Assembly: GCF_000262465.1 (NCBI RefSeq)
Contig: NZ_CM001489.1
Coordinates: forward strand, 514,133 to 578,132
Length of the DNA stretch: 64,000 nt
Origin: Frankia sp. QA3
GTDB lineage: Bacteria; Actinomycetota; Actinomycetes; Frankiales; Frankiaceae
Reading direction: 5' to 3'
Made by a program: the position numbers and the translations under genes. This document shows, piece after piece, positions 8,996 through 18,200 of the stretch. The notes under the pieces are model-generated. The model was given only the letters and a program-made list of their open reading frames with translations. It was not told the origin of the DNA and did no database searches. Positions within the stretch are counted from its first letter, which is position 1. The number at the start of each line of letters is the position of its first letter.

Positions 8996-9448
8996 ATGCC
9001 GACGCTCTTGATCGTCCGCCACACTCCGTCGCCGTCCATGCAGGCGATGCTGGAGGCGGTGCTCGCTGGCGCCAGGGACGAGGCGATCGAGGGCGTAGAA
9101 GTGGTGGTCCGGCCAGCCCTGGCCGCCACGGCGGTTGATGTGCTGGCCGCCGACGGCTACCTGCTCGGGACGCCGGCCAACATCGGCTACATGTCAGGGG
9201 CTTTGAAACACTTTTTTGATCAATCCTATTACCCCTGCTTGGAAGCAACCATCGGTCGGCCGTACGCCCTCTACGTCCACGGTGGCTCTGACACCACTGG
9301 TGCGGTCCGGAGCGTAGAGACGATCGCCACCGGCCTGAAGTGGAAGCGCCTGCATGAGCCCGTGACAGTGATCGGCACGCCGGACGCGAGGGACCGCGAG
9401 GCCTGTTGGGAGCTGGGTGCCGCTACCGCCGCGAGCCTGATGCCGTAG
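8996..9448 (+). CDS. Flavodoxin-fold NAD(P)H-dependent oxidoreductase-like protein (intact copy 1)
   Basis: A 150-residue flavodoxin-fold protein. The first strand and phosphate loop are LLIVRHTPSPSMQ, and the GTPANIGYMSGALKHFFDQ block is the WrbA/flavodoxin-like FMN-contact loop. It ends in the CWELGAATAASLMP motif that recurs as fragments through the window. I start at the second ATG (8996) because of the -10 spacing; ATG 8987 adds three residues. It probably binds FMN and reduces an unknown acceptor. It is followed 80 bases later by a 3'-only copy of itself. Confidence 0.8.
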   Translation: MPTLLIVRHTPSPSMQAMLEAVLAGARDEAIEGVEVVVRPALAATAVDVLAADGYLLGTPANIGYMSGALKHFFDQSYYPCLEATIGRPYALYVHGGSDTTGAVRSVETIATGLKWKRLHEPVTVIGTPDARDREACWELGAATAASLMP

Positions 9449-9531
9449 CGGACGGGGGCGGAGTGGTGGCCGTCCGCACCGATCCGGTCGGTCGCGGAAA
9501 GTGACATCTCCGTGACCAGGGCTCGGCACAT

Positions 9532-9771
9532 TTCTGCGACCAGATCTACTATCCGCGCCTTGATGTAACCGTCGGTCGTCCGTACGCCTTGTACGTCCAC
9601 GGGAATAACGACACGACAGGAGCCGTGCACGCTGTGGAGTCGATCGCGACCGGCCTGCGCTGGAAGCGGCTGCGTGATCCGGTCATCGTCATCGGCGCCC
9701 CCGACCCGGCCGCCCGGGAAGCCCGCTGGGAGCTCGGCGCGACGGTCGCGGCCAGCCTGATGCCCGCGTGA
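9532..9771 (+). pseudogene. Flavodoxin-like gene, 3' fragment (copy A1)
   Basis: The frame opens at FCDQIYYP and runs to SLMPA and a stop, matching the last ~80 residues of the intact flavodoxin-like protein. The FMN-loop N-terminal half is absent. The preceding ~35 bases (GTGACCAGGGCTCGGCACA and neighbours) recur before copies at 24.4 and 25.1 kb, so the copies share one truncated ancestor. It belongs to the NNDTTGAVHAVES subtype with the copies at 24.4 and 55.4 kb. Confidence 0.72.
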
Positions 9772-9785
9772 CCTTGAACAGGCTG

Positions 9786-9908
9786 TTACGGGGCGGGTTC
9801 GTCGATTGTCAGACCGACGTCGAACAGCCCGCGCAGGCTCTGCGGCGTCGACACGGAGTAGTCGATGAGCGTGTCATCGATGTCAAAACTGACTGCCCGC
9901 ACGGTCAT
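9786..9908 (-). pseudogene. HAD-family hydrolase, N-terminal stub
   Basis: A 40-codon minus-strand frame starts with ATG at 9908 and reads VSFDIDDTLIDYS, the motif-I signature (DxD) of HAD phosphatases. It stops after TIDEPAP at a TAA. All other HAD motifs are missing. The stub ends 15 bases from the stop codon of the adjacent flavodoxin 3' fragment, so the rest of the gene was probably lost when that fragment arrived. Confidence 0.55.
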
Positions 9909-10329
9909 ATGTCGTCACCGGACCACTCAAGACCTGATCGTCGATTCCTACCGAGTGTCGTCGGGTGGGGGAGGGGTGTGCTGCCGCGCCGCCTTCGTCG
10001 ACGTTGGGGTGGGATGTGGGTTCGTGGTCGTTTCGGCGGGCGCGACAGGCCGGTAGCAGCGCTGACCTAACGGACCGGCGGCCGTGACGCGGTGCCGGTG
10101 CCGGTGATTCCGGCGGGCTCGTTTCCGGTCCCTTCTGGGACATCTCCGCGGTTACCTCGGCCGCCTATGTCAGCGGTCGGGTGTCGGCCGGCATTGCGCA
10201 GCGCCGCATTGCCGTGAACCATGTGAAGCGTCGGCCGGGCCGACACGAAGGTCGCCGAAGAATGTTTCCAAATACTCGTCGATGGCGCCTTCGGGCACGC
10301 CAGAAATCTGTCGGAAAGAAGATTCCATC
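9909..10329. other. Intergenic region upstream of the toxin-like operon
   Basis: About 420 bases without a supportable gene between the HAD stub and the metallophosphoesterase gene. The final ~120 bases are less G+C-rich than the surroundings and end in the ribosome-binding site GAAAGAAGA (10313-10321). This is where a promoter for the five-gene operon would be expected, but I cannot point to a convincing -35/-10 pair. Confidence 0.4.
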
Positions 10330-11901
10330 ATGCCCGCAAACACGTCATCAAGAACGCCGAACTCTGGTCGCGTGGCGGTTCTCAGTGACATTCATATCGG
10401 CGACAACACGCCGACGGTCTGGTATCAGCGCAGCGTCCACGAGCCGTATCTCGTTGCCGCACTCGACTGGATCGTCGCCCACGCCGAACAGTTCCAGGAG
10501 GTCGTCCTGTTGGGCGACATCATCGACACCTGGACCTACCCGCCGTCCGTGCGACCGCCGTCGATGGCGGCGATCATCGAGGCGAACCCGGAGGTACTCG
10601 GGCCGGCGGGGGCGCTTTCCCGGGTCGTCGACGCGGTCGGCACGGTGACCTACGTGCTCGGCAACCACGACGGCACGGTGACCGCCGCTGACCTCGACGT
10701 GCTGCGCGCCGCGGTCGGCCCCCTCCAGCTCGGTGAACCCGTGCACGTGCGCACCGGCCGTACCGGAAAGCGGACGGTCTTCAGTCACGGACACCACTGG
10801 GGCATGTTCAACGCACCCGACCCGGCCTCGCGCTGGGACACCCTGCCCGTCGGGCATTTCGTGACCCGGGCCTTCTCCCATCTGATGGCCGGTTACCTGG
10901 CGCCCGGTCAGACCGTCGCCGACTTCAAGAACCAGGGATACCCGGTCGGTTTCGACATCGGACGTTTCCTGGCTTCGCTGGGCACAACGCGGCGGCGCAA
11001 TCTCGCTGATCTGCTGCTGACCTACGTGGTGAAGGCCAGCGGCCTGTCGGAGGTCGAACCGATCATTCTGCCGGACGGCAGCGAAACGACAATCGGTGAG
11101 GCCAGGGTGGTCTACGCCGACCTGTTCACCCGCTGGGCGGCGCGGGAGGGCAGCAGGGCCACGGCAGCCCGCGCCGCGCTGGCCGACGACAAGGGCGACC
11201 ACATGGCCTGGTTCGCGCAGCGACTGGCTCTGGAGCACAGCGCGGACCTTGTCGTCTTCGGCCACACGCACGTCCCCATCGGGGGGCTGAGGGTCTCGCC
11301 GATCCGCTATGTCAACAACGGCTTCGCATGCGGCTCGGTGCCCGACAACGCGACGAAGGAGTTCACCTTCACCGTCGTCGACCTGGCGGGATCATCCACC
11401 GACGGGCCCACGGCGGACACCCGCGCGGCCGAGGACCGGCCGTCGGCCCAGGTGATGAAGGTTGATCACGCGACCGGTGCGGTGTCGGTTGCCGCGCCCC
11501 GGACGCTGCCCTCGGTGGTCCTCGCCCCCGCGATGGACTTCTCCTGCTACGTCCGGATCCACAACGACAGCCCCGCGCCGCTGCGGCTGCAGCGATCCAG
11601 CGCCACCGACGGCCACTGGGTCGTGCCGCCACCGGCGGAGATTCCCGTCGGCGGTCGCGGTGACGCCTGGCTGCAGGACCACGGCGGGCCAGCCGGCAGC
11701 GCCGGCGCGTTCAGCTATCGCGGCGCCGGAGCGGAGCTGCCGTTCACGGTGGGCTGCCCGACGTTCGGCGCCAACCACGCCGCCGGTGCGGGCGGCGCGT
11801 TCGTCGCCCGGACCGGCGCGGGCAAGCTCGGTGCGGCCGGGAAGGTGCCGGCCAGCGGTCATCCCCTCGAGGTCATCTTCACCGTCGGCGGTCAGCCGTG
11901 A
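10330..11901 (+). CDS. Metallophosphoesterase fused to a C-terminal aegerolysin-like domain
   Basis: A 523-residue protein. The calcineurin-like phosphoesterase core (about 13-360) keeps all metal-site motifs: SDIHIGD (D20, H22), LLGDIID (D63), GNHD (about 111-114), HGHH (about 155), and GHTH (about 315). The C-terminal ~140 residues form a beta-sandwich of aegerolysin type: CYVRIHNDSPAPLRL, then GHWVVPPPAEIPVGG, a glycine-rich turn and YRGAG. Aegerolysins bind membrane lipids. There is no signal peptide. The ATG at 10330 follows a strong RBS. Its stop overlaps the next start (GTGA). First gene of the operon; the fusion suggests phosphate-ester cleavage at a lipid surface. Confidence 0.8.
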   Translation: MPANTSSRTPNSGRVAVLSDIHIGDNTPTVWYQRSVHEPYLVAALDWIVAHAEQFQEVVLLGDIIDTWTYPPSVRPPSMAAIIEANPEVLGPAGALSRVVDAVGTVTYVLGNHDGTVTAADLDVLRAAVGPLQLGEPVHVRTGRTGKRTVFSHGHHWGMFNAPDPASRWDTLPVGHFVTRAFSHLMAGYLAPGQTVADFKNQGYPVGFDIGRFLASLGTTRRRNLADLLLTYVVKASGLSEVEPIILPDGSETTIGEARVVYADLFTRWAAREGSRATAARAALADDKGDHMAWFAQRLALEHSADLVVFGHTHVPIGGLRVSPIRYVNNGFACGSVPDNATKEFTFTVVDLAGSSTDGPTADTRAAEDRPSAQVMKVDHATGAVSVAAPRTLPSVVLAPAMDFSCYVRIHNDSPAPLRLQRSSATDGHWVVPPPAEIPVGGRGDAWLQDHGGPAGSAGAFSYRGAGAELPFTVGCPTFGANHAAGAGGAFVARTGAGKLGAAGKVPASGHPLEVIFTVGGQP

Positions 11902-13298
11902 GCCCGGCGGGGACCTGGCAGCCGACGTCGGCGCTGGCGCACGCCGTTGACGCGGCCGGCTTCCGCTACGACCCCGACCAGGACATCATCTACTCGCGGA
12001 TGGACGCCGCGCAGCGCGACCTCGGCTACGCCGCCGGTTACGACGCCGCCGCGCTGGGGATCAGCGCCAACCTGCACTGCGAGCCGATCTTCTTCGACCA
12101 CGCCGGTAAACACTGGATGATCGAACTGTGGAAGGGCCAGTACGGCCTGGAGACCGGCTGCGAGATTGGGGTCTACACTCGGCCGATCGGCTCCGGCGGT
12201 CCGGTCTACGCGCTGCTCGACGCGACGGTCGGCCGGCGGGTCGGCGACGACGTCGCCACGCACAACCTGTTCTACGACGGTGCGGCCGACGCCGACATGC
12301 TGACGATGTCCGCGACGCTGGTGCGCCACGGCGAGCCGGTGTTCACCCGCGGCCCGGAACGACACTGGTGGCTGACCGGTTTCCGGTGGGGCCTGCTGTC
12401 CGACCCCGCGGACCTGTCCGTCCGGATCTCGATCACCCTGCTGAACGAGGCGATGCTCGCCGCGTTCACCGCCGCGATCGCTGACCGGCCGTATCCGGAC
12501 CTGCGGGTCGACGGCACTACGGTGTCCTTCACCTTCGCGACGCCGTTCGCCGGCCAGCCACCCCGACCGCAGGCCGTCGTCGAGCGGGTCAACCGGGCCA
12601 ACGAGGCGATCGTCCGCGCCTACGCCGACCTGCCGCACACCGGCAACGACCCCAATGACATCCAGGCCGACATCCTGCGCGTCGTGGGTCTGAGCCGGCT
12701 GCATCGCCGCGACCAGCTGGGGCGGACGGTAGGCCAGCTCGCCGTCGAGGCAGGCCAGTCGATGGGCACCGTGGTGGACGTGTTCACCCGGCGGTTCGGC
12801 GTCGCGGCGAGCACCGTGGTGGACTGGCTCAGCGGCGCGACATCCGACTTCGCGACCTGGGTGGCGGCGACCCAGGACTATCTCGGGCTACCGCTGAATT
12901 TCACCTGCTACGTCGAGATCGACAACACCCACGGCGCCTCCGATCTGCTGCTCACCGGCCACCGCGCGACCCACGGCTCGTTCGTCGTCGGCCCGCCGGC
13001 GTGGATCGGGAAGGGGACGACCGCCCGGCTGGTGCTGCGGGACCCGAAACCCAGCATCCACGGCTCCGCTGGAAGCGTCACCTACGCGTACGCCACTGCC
13101 GACCTGGCGATGACATCCGTGGACCTGTCCTTCGAGTGCCCGACCTTGAACCACCACAACGCGGCCACCGCCAGCCGGTCGGACTGGGTGACCTGGGCGA
13201 AGTCCGGCGACGCGGGGCGGCCGTGGCGGACCTCGGCGCCCGCCCGGGGACATCCGCTCTTCGTCAGCTCCGTGATCGGCGGCGGCCGCCCGGCCTGA
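11898..13298 (+). CDS. DUF4474 protein with C-terminal aegerolysin-like domain
   Basis: A 466-residue protein. Residues ~15-245 match DUF4474: FRYDPDQDIIYSRMDAAQRD, LGYAAGYDAAA, CEPIFFDHAGKHWMIELWKG and QYGLETGCEIGVYT are its conserved blocks. A helical linker follows, then an aegerolysin-like beta-sandwich (about 330-465: FTCYVEIDNTHGASDLLL, SFVVGPPAWIGKG, FECPT). DUF4474 is of unknown function and is best known to me from Firmicutes. The GTG start overlaps the previous stop. With the preceding gene this makes two successive proteins carrying the same tail domain, which suggests both are targeted to the same lipid or partner. Confidence 0.8.
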   Translation: MSPAGTWQPTSALAHAVDAAGFRYDPDQDIIYSRMDAAQRDLGYAAGYDAAALGISANLHCEPIFFDHAGKHWMIELWKGQYGLETGCEIGVYTRPIGSGGPVYALLDATVGRRVGDDVATHNLFYDGAADADMLTMSATLVRHGEPVFTRGPERHWWLTGFRWGLLSDPADLSVRISITLLNEAMLAAFTAAIADRPYPDLRVDGTTVSFTFATPFAGQPPRPQAVVERVNRANEAIVRAYADLPHTGNDPNDIQADILRVVGLSRLHRRDQLGRTVGQLAVEAGQSMGTVVDVFTRRFGVAASTVVDWLSGATSDFATWVAATQDYLGLPLNFTCYVEIDNTHGASDLLLTGHRATHGSFVVGPPAWIGKGTTARLVLRDPKPSIHGSAGSVTYAYATADLAMTSVDLSFECPTLNHHNAATASRSDWVTWAKSGDAGRPWRTSAPARGHPLFVSSVIGGGRPA

Positions 13299-13392
13299 GG
13301 CCTGCTGGTGGTCCGCACCGCACTGATTCCCCACCCCCCCCCGCATTCTTTCCGGCCCATACCGCACGTCCACCCACCTGAAAGGGAAGGTC

Positions 13393-15147
13393 ATGAGTTA
13401 CCGCCAGTCCGCCCTCTCCTCGAACGTGCCGACCAACGACTTCGACTACGTCGTCGCCGTCACCGAGGCGAGTGTCAACGCCGCACTCGCCGAATACCTG
13501 TCCAGCGACGGCTTTCAGCACGAAAACCCGCTGGTGGATCTCTACTTCGTGTATCCGAAGGTCACGAAAGGCGGGCAGAACGTCCAGGTCGACCGGAATC
13601 CCGTCGCCATCGACCGGGACTCCCTGCTGGCGAAGGCGAACGGCACCGACCCGTTCACGGTCCCCGACGGCACCGACAGTGACGACCCGGGGGTGCAGAG
13701 TCTTCAGCAGGCGGGTTTCGCGTTCGCGGTCCGCGCCCGCCTCGGCATCCCGTCGGTATACCAGGGAGCCGCGGCGCCGCCGCTGCCACCGCTCGTGGTG
13801 CTGAAGCCCGGCAGCTCGTCGGTGACCTATCGCATGACCTTCGCCGAATTCACCATGACCACGCTGGCCTACGGCCCATGGGGCGCCCAGTGGGTGAGCC
13901 TGTCCCAGCCGGACAGCCAGCCGTGGACCCTTGTCGGCGATGTCAACCTCGATCTCCAGGCCGCGGCGGCGCGCGAGGTCCCGCAGGATGTGCTGAACAC
14001 GCTGAAAGCACTGTCCGACGACCCTTTCAGCATCCAGGAGCTGTACCTCAACCTGAACAGTTTCGCACTGGAGGGCGTGTTTGCCTTCGATGACTCAAGG
14101 GTCCCGAAGGGTGCTCCCATCAGCACCTTCATGAACAGCAACTTCGTCGCCTCCTACCTGGCGGGCGGAGCGCAGAGCAACGTGCTCCTCGGCTACGCCG
14201 TCAAACATGAACCGGATGCGGAGCGGCCCTCGATCGCGGTCACCGACGTCAATCATTTCGCGCCGAACAGTACGGGTGCTGCGCCCAGGATGCTGAACTA
14301 CCTGTGCGCCACCAACGGGCATCAGCTGCCGGGTATCAGCTACGCCAACTTCGGCTGGAACTGGCTCGAGGCCGGCGAGGCGCAGGATCGCGACGGCGTT
14401 CTGGCGCTGAACCGGCGGACGTTCGCCGAGTATCTGGACCGGTCTGCCAACGGAGGCTCCTCGCTGGCTGACTATGTGGCCGCGAACTGCTACCAGCCGC
14501 ATGTGAAGCTCGGTACACACCTGGCCGAGGCGACCTTCGCGAAGCCGAAGATGACCCCCGGGCAGCAGCCGACCCGCACCATTCCGGCGTCGGGCGACAC
14601 CCTGCTCGCCTACTCGTTCGCGGCGCAGGACTCCGACCGGGCCGGCAGCAACGGCGCGCTGGGCGAGATGAAACTGTCGACTACCTACGACCTGCAGGTA
14701 ACCGTCCAGCGTGATCCGGGGCTGAGCGCGGCGTCGCCGGCCACCCGGATCGTCGTCACCCAGCATCTGCTGGCCGCGCTCTACACGAGGAAGCTGCGGA
14801 CCGAGGCCCGCGCCAACGTCGTGGACAAGACCATCACCGACACCTACACCATCGGTGTCAATGCTGCCGGCCACATCGAACTGAGTGGTCCCGTCTCGCA
14901 GATCGTCGACAACTCGAAGAACCCGAAGGCGAACGGGTTCCTCAACTTCTGGTCGGACGTGCAGAGCGTGTCCGATATGGCTGCCGCCTGCGTCAGTGCC
15001 TGCGTCGCCACCAGCTTCCATGACGTGCGGCTCGCCGCGTTGCAGACCTTCGTCTTCCCCGGCGGAAAGACGTTCATGTTCTCCGATGTCGGCTACTCGG
15101 ACACGCGGGACCTCGTCGCCCATATCACCTACCGGGATCCGTCCTGA
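13393..15147 (+). CDS. Uncharacterised 584-residue operon protein, possibly P47/TULIP-like
   Basis: A 584-residue soluble-looking protein with no signal peptide or membrane segment. The start FDYVVAVTEASVNAALAEYL loosely recalls the opening of TULIP/P47-type lipid-binding proteins, and the rest alternates strands and amphipathic helices; I cannot assign a family with confidence. The RBS AAAGGGAAGG (13380-13389) precedes ATG 13393. It lies 94 bases after the DUF4474 gene and ahead of the giant gene, with all genes on the same strand. If the TULIP idea is right, it would be a hydrophobic-ligand carrier in the complex. Confidence 0.75.
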   Translation: MSYRQSALSSNVPTNDFDYVVAVTEASVNAALAEYLSSDGFQHENPLVDLYFVYPKVTKGGQNVQVDRNPVAIDRDSLLAKANGTDPFTVPDGTDSDDPGVQSLQQAGFAFAVRARLGIPSVYQGAAAPPLPPLVVLKPGSSSVTYRMTFAEFTMTTLAYGPWGAQWVSLSQPDSQPWTLVGDVNLDLQAAAAREVPQDVLNTLKALSDDPFSIQELYLNLNSFALEGVFAFDDSRVPKGAPISTFMNSNFVASYLAGGAQSNVLLGYAVKHEPDAERPSIAVTDVNHFAPNSTGAAPRMLNYLCATNGHQLPGISYANFGWNWLEAGEAQDRDGVLALNRRTFAEYLDRSANGGSSLADYVAANCYQPHVKLGTHLAEATFAKPKMTPGQQPTRTIPASGDTLLAYSFAAQDSDRAGSNGALGEMKLSTTYDLQVTVQRDPGLSAASPATRIVVTQHLLAALYTRKLRTEARANVVDKTITDTYTIGVNAAGHIELSGPVSQIVDNSKNPKANGFLNFWSDVQSVSDMAAACVSACVATSFHDVRLAALQTFVFPGGKTFMFSDVGYSDTRDLVAHITYRDPS

Positions 15148-15250
15148 CCGTCATCACCCCGGTCTGAACCTGACGCACCTGCCGTATCTGTCGGAACGGG
15201 CGGCGGCGGACCGTCGCCGCCCGTTCCCCTCCGAAAGCATCGATGCTGCC

Positions 15251-18200
15251 ATGAGAATCTCCGCCGAGTCCGAGCTGATGCCGAACCACCGCCAGGCCAT
15301 GGTCCTGGCACCGGACCGTTCCTTCCAGGCCGTGCCCACCGTCGACGGCGACGCGTTGTTCTTCTCCATCGGCACCGACAACGTCCTCTACCTCACCCGC
15401 GAGGTGATCGGGACAGCCACCGGCTGGGATCGTCTCGACCTCAGCAGCGGACTGTCAGCGAACCACGGCGGCGCGCCGATCCGGGTGCGGACGTTCGCCG
15501 TCGCCCAGAACCCGCGGACCCGGGCCGTCGACCTCGCGCTCGTCGTCACCGTCGACGGTGCGGACCAGCTGTACCTCTCCCTGGATAACGCCAACACCGC
15601 CGACGCCTGGGCGCAGGCCGTCACCTGGAAGCCGGCACACTGCGATGCCCCGACCGTGGCACAGCCGCTGACCATCGCCGGCGTCACACTGCAGAGCCTG
15701 CCGGCGCGGACCGGCGGCGGTACCGACCAGAACATCATCGTCGACGTGGTCCGCAGTCCGGGCGATTCGCTGCGGCTGCTGGATCGCTACTACATCCGCC
15801 CCGGTTCCACCCCGGGGTGGAACCGCCAGCGCCTGCCCGCGGACCTCGCGGCGGGCACCATCACCAGCGCGCCGGGACGACTCGGACGTAACACGGTGCC
15901 CGGCCGGTACACCCTTGGGATGATCGCCGGTACTCCGGAACTGCTGTTCACCCCGCAGTACAACGCCTTCCAGCCGTCTGCCGCCCCGCACGGGATCCAG
16001 CTTGGCCTGCCCGCCGACGCGACGGCGATCGCCTCGGTGGTGACCGGCGACGGCATCAGCATGCTGTTCGTCGCGGGCGGCGACGGACTGTACCTGTACC
16101 CGGCCGGCGGGCAGAGCGACGGGTCCACCCCTGTCCGCGTCGCGGGCAGTCCGCTGCTCACCGGGGCGGCCACCCTCGTCGCCGCCGGCGACTCCACCCG
16201 GACCTCGGTGTGGTTCCTTGGGCCGCAGGGCGTCCTGGCCTACCTGAGCTGTCCGGCCGGACGGGAGAGCGATCCCGCTGCGTGGACGACACCGACGCCG
16301 CTGCTGCCCGCTGTCAGCGCCTTCGCCTGCTATCTGGACGGCGCCGGAAACCACCGGCTGTTCGCCCACGTCGGCGGCCAGCGGCTGGTGTGCCTCAGCC
16401 AGGATCCGGTCACCAGCGAATGGTGGGAGCGCAACATCGCGCTGCCTGCGGCCGACCCGAACGCCGTGATCGTCGAGTCCAGCTACACCACCCAGGTCAC
16501 GGTCACCGAGGACGACGGGCGGGTCGCCCCGAACCGGACGGTCACCGTCACCGCGTCGAGTCCGGTGGGCGTGTACCTCGACGACGGGTATCGCCTGCTG
16601 TCCCCGACGACGCCGATCACCGTGAGCACCGACGAGACCGGCACGCTCACCATCGTCCAGGAGGTCCGTTCGCTGGCGGCGGCGAACCTGCGGGTGGCGA
16701 TCGCCGATGCCCCGGCCGTCGTCGCCGAGATCAACCCGACCGATCGGATCCGGACCGGGCTGGATACGGTCCGCGACGGGTCGGACCTACGCGCAGTCAT
16801 GATCACCGACGCCGACGGAACAACCCGGCCGCTGGTGTCACCCGAGGTGGCCACGGCGAACTCCGATGCGGTGGCGGCCTGCCTCACCCAGTTCGTCGGG
16901 CTCCTGCCCGACCCGGTCAGCCCCGCTGCCCGCAGCCTGTCCGCGACCGCGCACCCGGCGGCCCGGCAGATCCAGGCCGCCGCGGCGGGACTGGCCGGCG
17001 GGCCGGTCGGTCGGCTGGGACCGCCCACCACCTGGGGCATGTCCTTCGACGGGGGGCACTTCGCGCTACATGGAGCCGACCACGCGATCCACGCGCTGGG
17101 TGGACACGCCGCCCGCGCGACTCCCCTCGCCCGGCCGGACGTCGGTTCGTCGCTCGTCACAGCGGCCGGGGACCTGTTCGCCTGGCTGGGGAACGCCTAC
17201 GACCAGGTCGAAAGCTTCGTCGTGACCGAGGCGGGCGGCGTGCACCGGTTCCTCGCCACCATCGCGGGTCAGGTGTACAGCGCGCTGCTCGACTCGGTCG
17301 ACGCCGTCCTGCACGCGGTCGAGTTCGTGTTCGCTCGGATCGGGATCCAGTTCGAGGACCTGACCCTGTGGCTGGGCACGGTGTTCGTCTGGCCGGACAT
17401 CGTGCGCACCCACCGGGTGGTGAAGAACATCGTTCGCCGGTACCTCACCGTCTGCGTCGACACCCTCGACGACGCCGGCGTCCCGCTGCACACCGCGCTC
17501 GCCGACGTGCGGCGCTTCGTTGCCGGCTGGGCCGGGTCCGGTTCGGCGCTGCCGCCGAACCTGGCCGGTGCAACGATGGGCGCCGCGCTTGCCAGCGTGG
17601 CGCCGGCGACCGGACCGGGCGGGCTGGGCGGGCTGGGCGGGCCGCAGGCCAGTTGGGGCCTGCGTCAGCTGCGTGCCGGGCTGGCCGGCGGCGGCAGTAC
17701 CGGCCTGTCCGACCCGCCGATCGGCGGCGACGTCCCGGCGATGATCCAGCCGTTGGTCGACGCGCTGATGATGGAACAGGACATCCTGCGGCACACCGGT
17801 GACCGATTCCGAACCCAGGTCATCGACCGGATCGACACGATCCCGCTCGATCAGCTGATCGAGTCAGCCGTCGCGGTGATCACCGATGCCCTGCTGGCCA
17901 GCGTCGACACGGTGCTGGCGGCTGCGCTGAAGGTGCTGGCGTCGCTGCTGCGAGGGGTGCAGGTCGACCTCGACGCTCGACTCGACATCCCGGTCCTGTC
18001 CGGGGTCTACCGGCAGGTGACCGGCGAGCGGCTGAGCCGGCTGGACGCGGTGTGTCTGGCGGCGGCGATCCCGATCATCGTCGGATCCGGGGCCGCCGCG
18101 GGCACCGCGCCCTTCCCGGCCGATGCGACCACTACGGCGCTGATCGACGCGCCGGACTTCGCGACGATCCGGCAGATCTGCGCGTCGAACGGCGCCGCGA

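Noticed and set aside
10170..10391. Minus-strand 73-codon frame overlapping the metallophosphoesterase start
   Set aside because: It starts inside a well-supported gene on the other strand, has no family features, and covers the operon's RBS.
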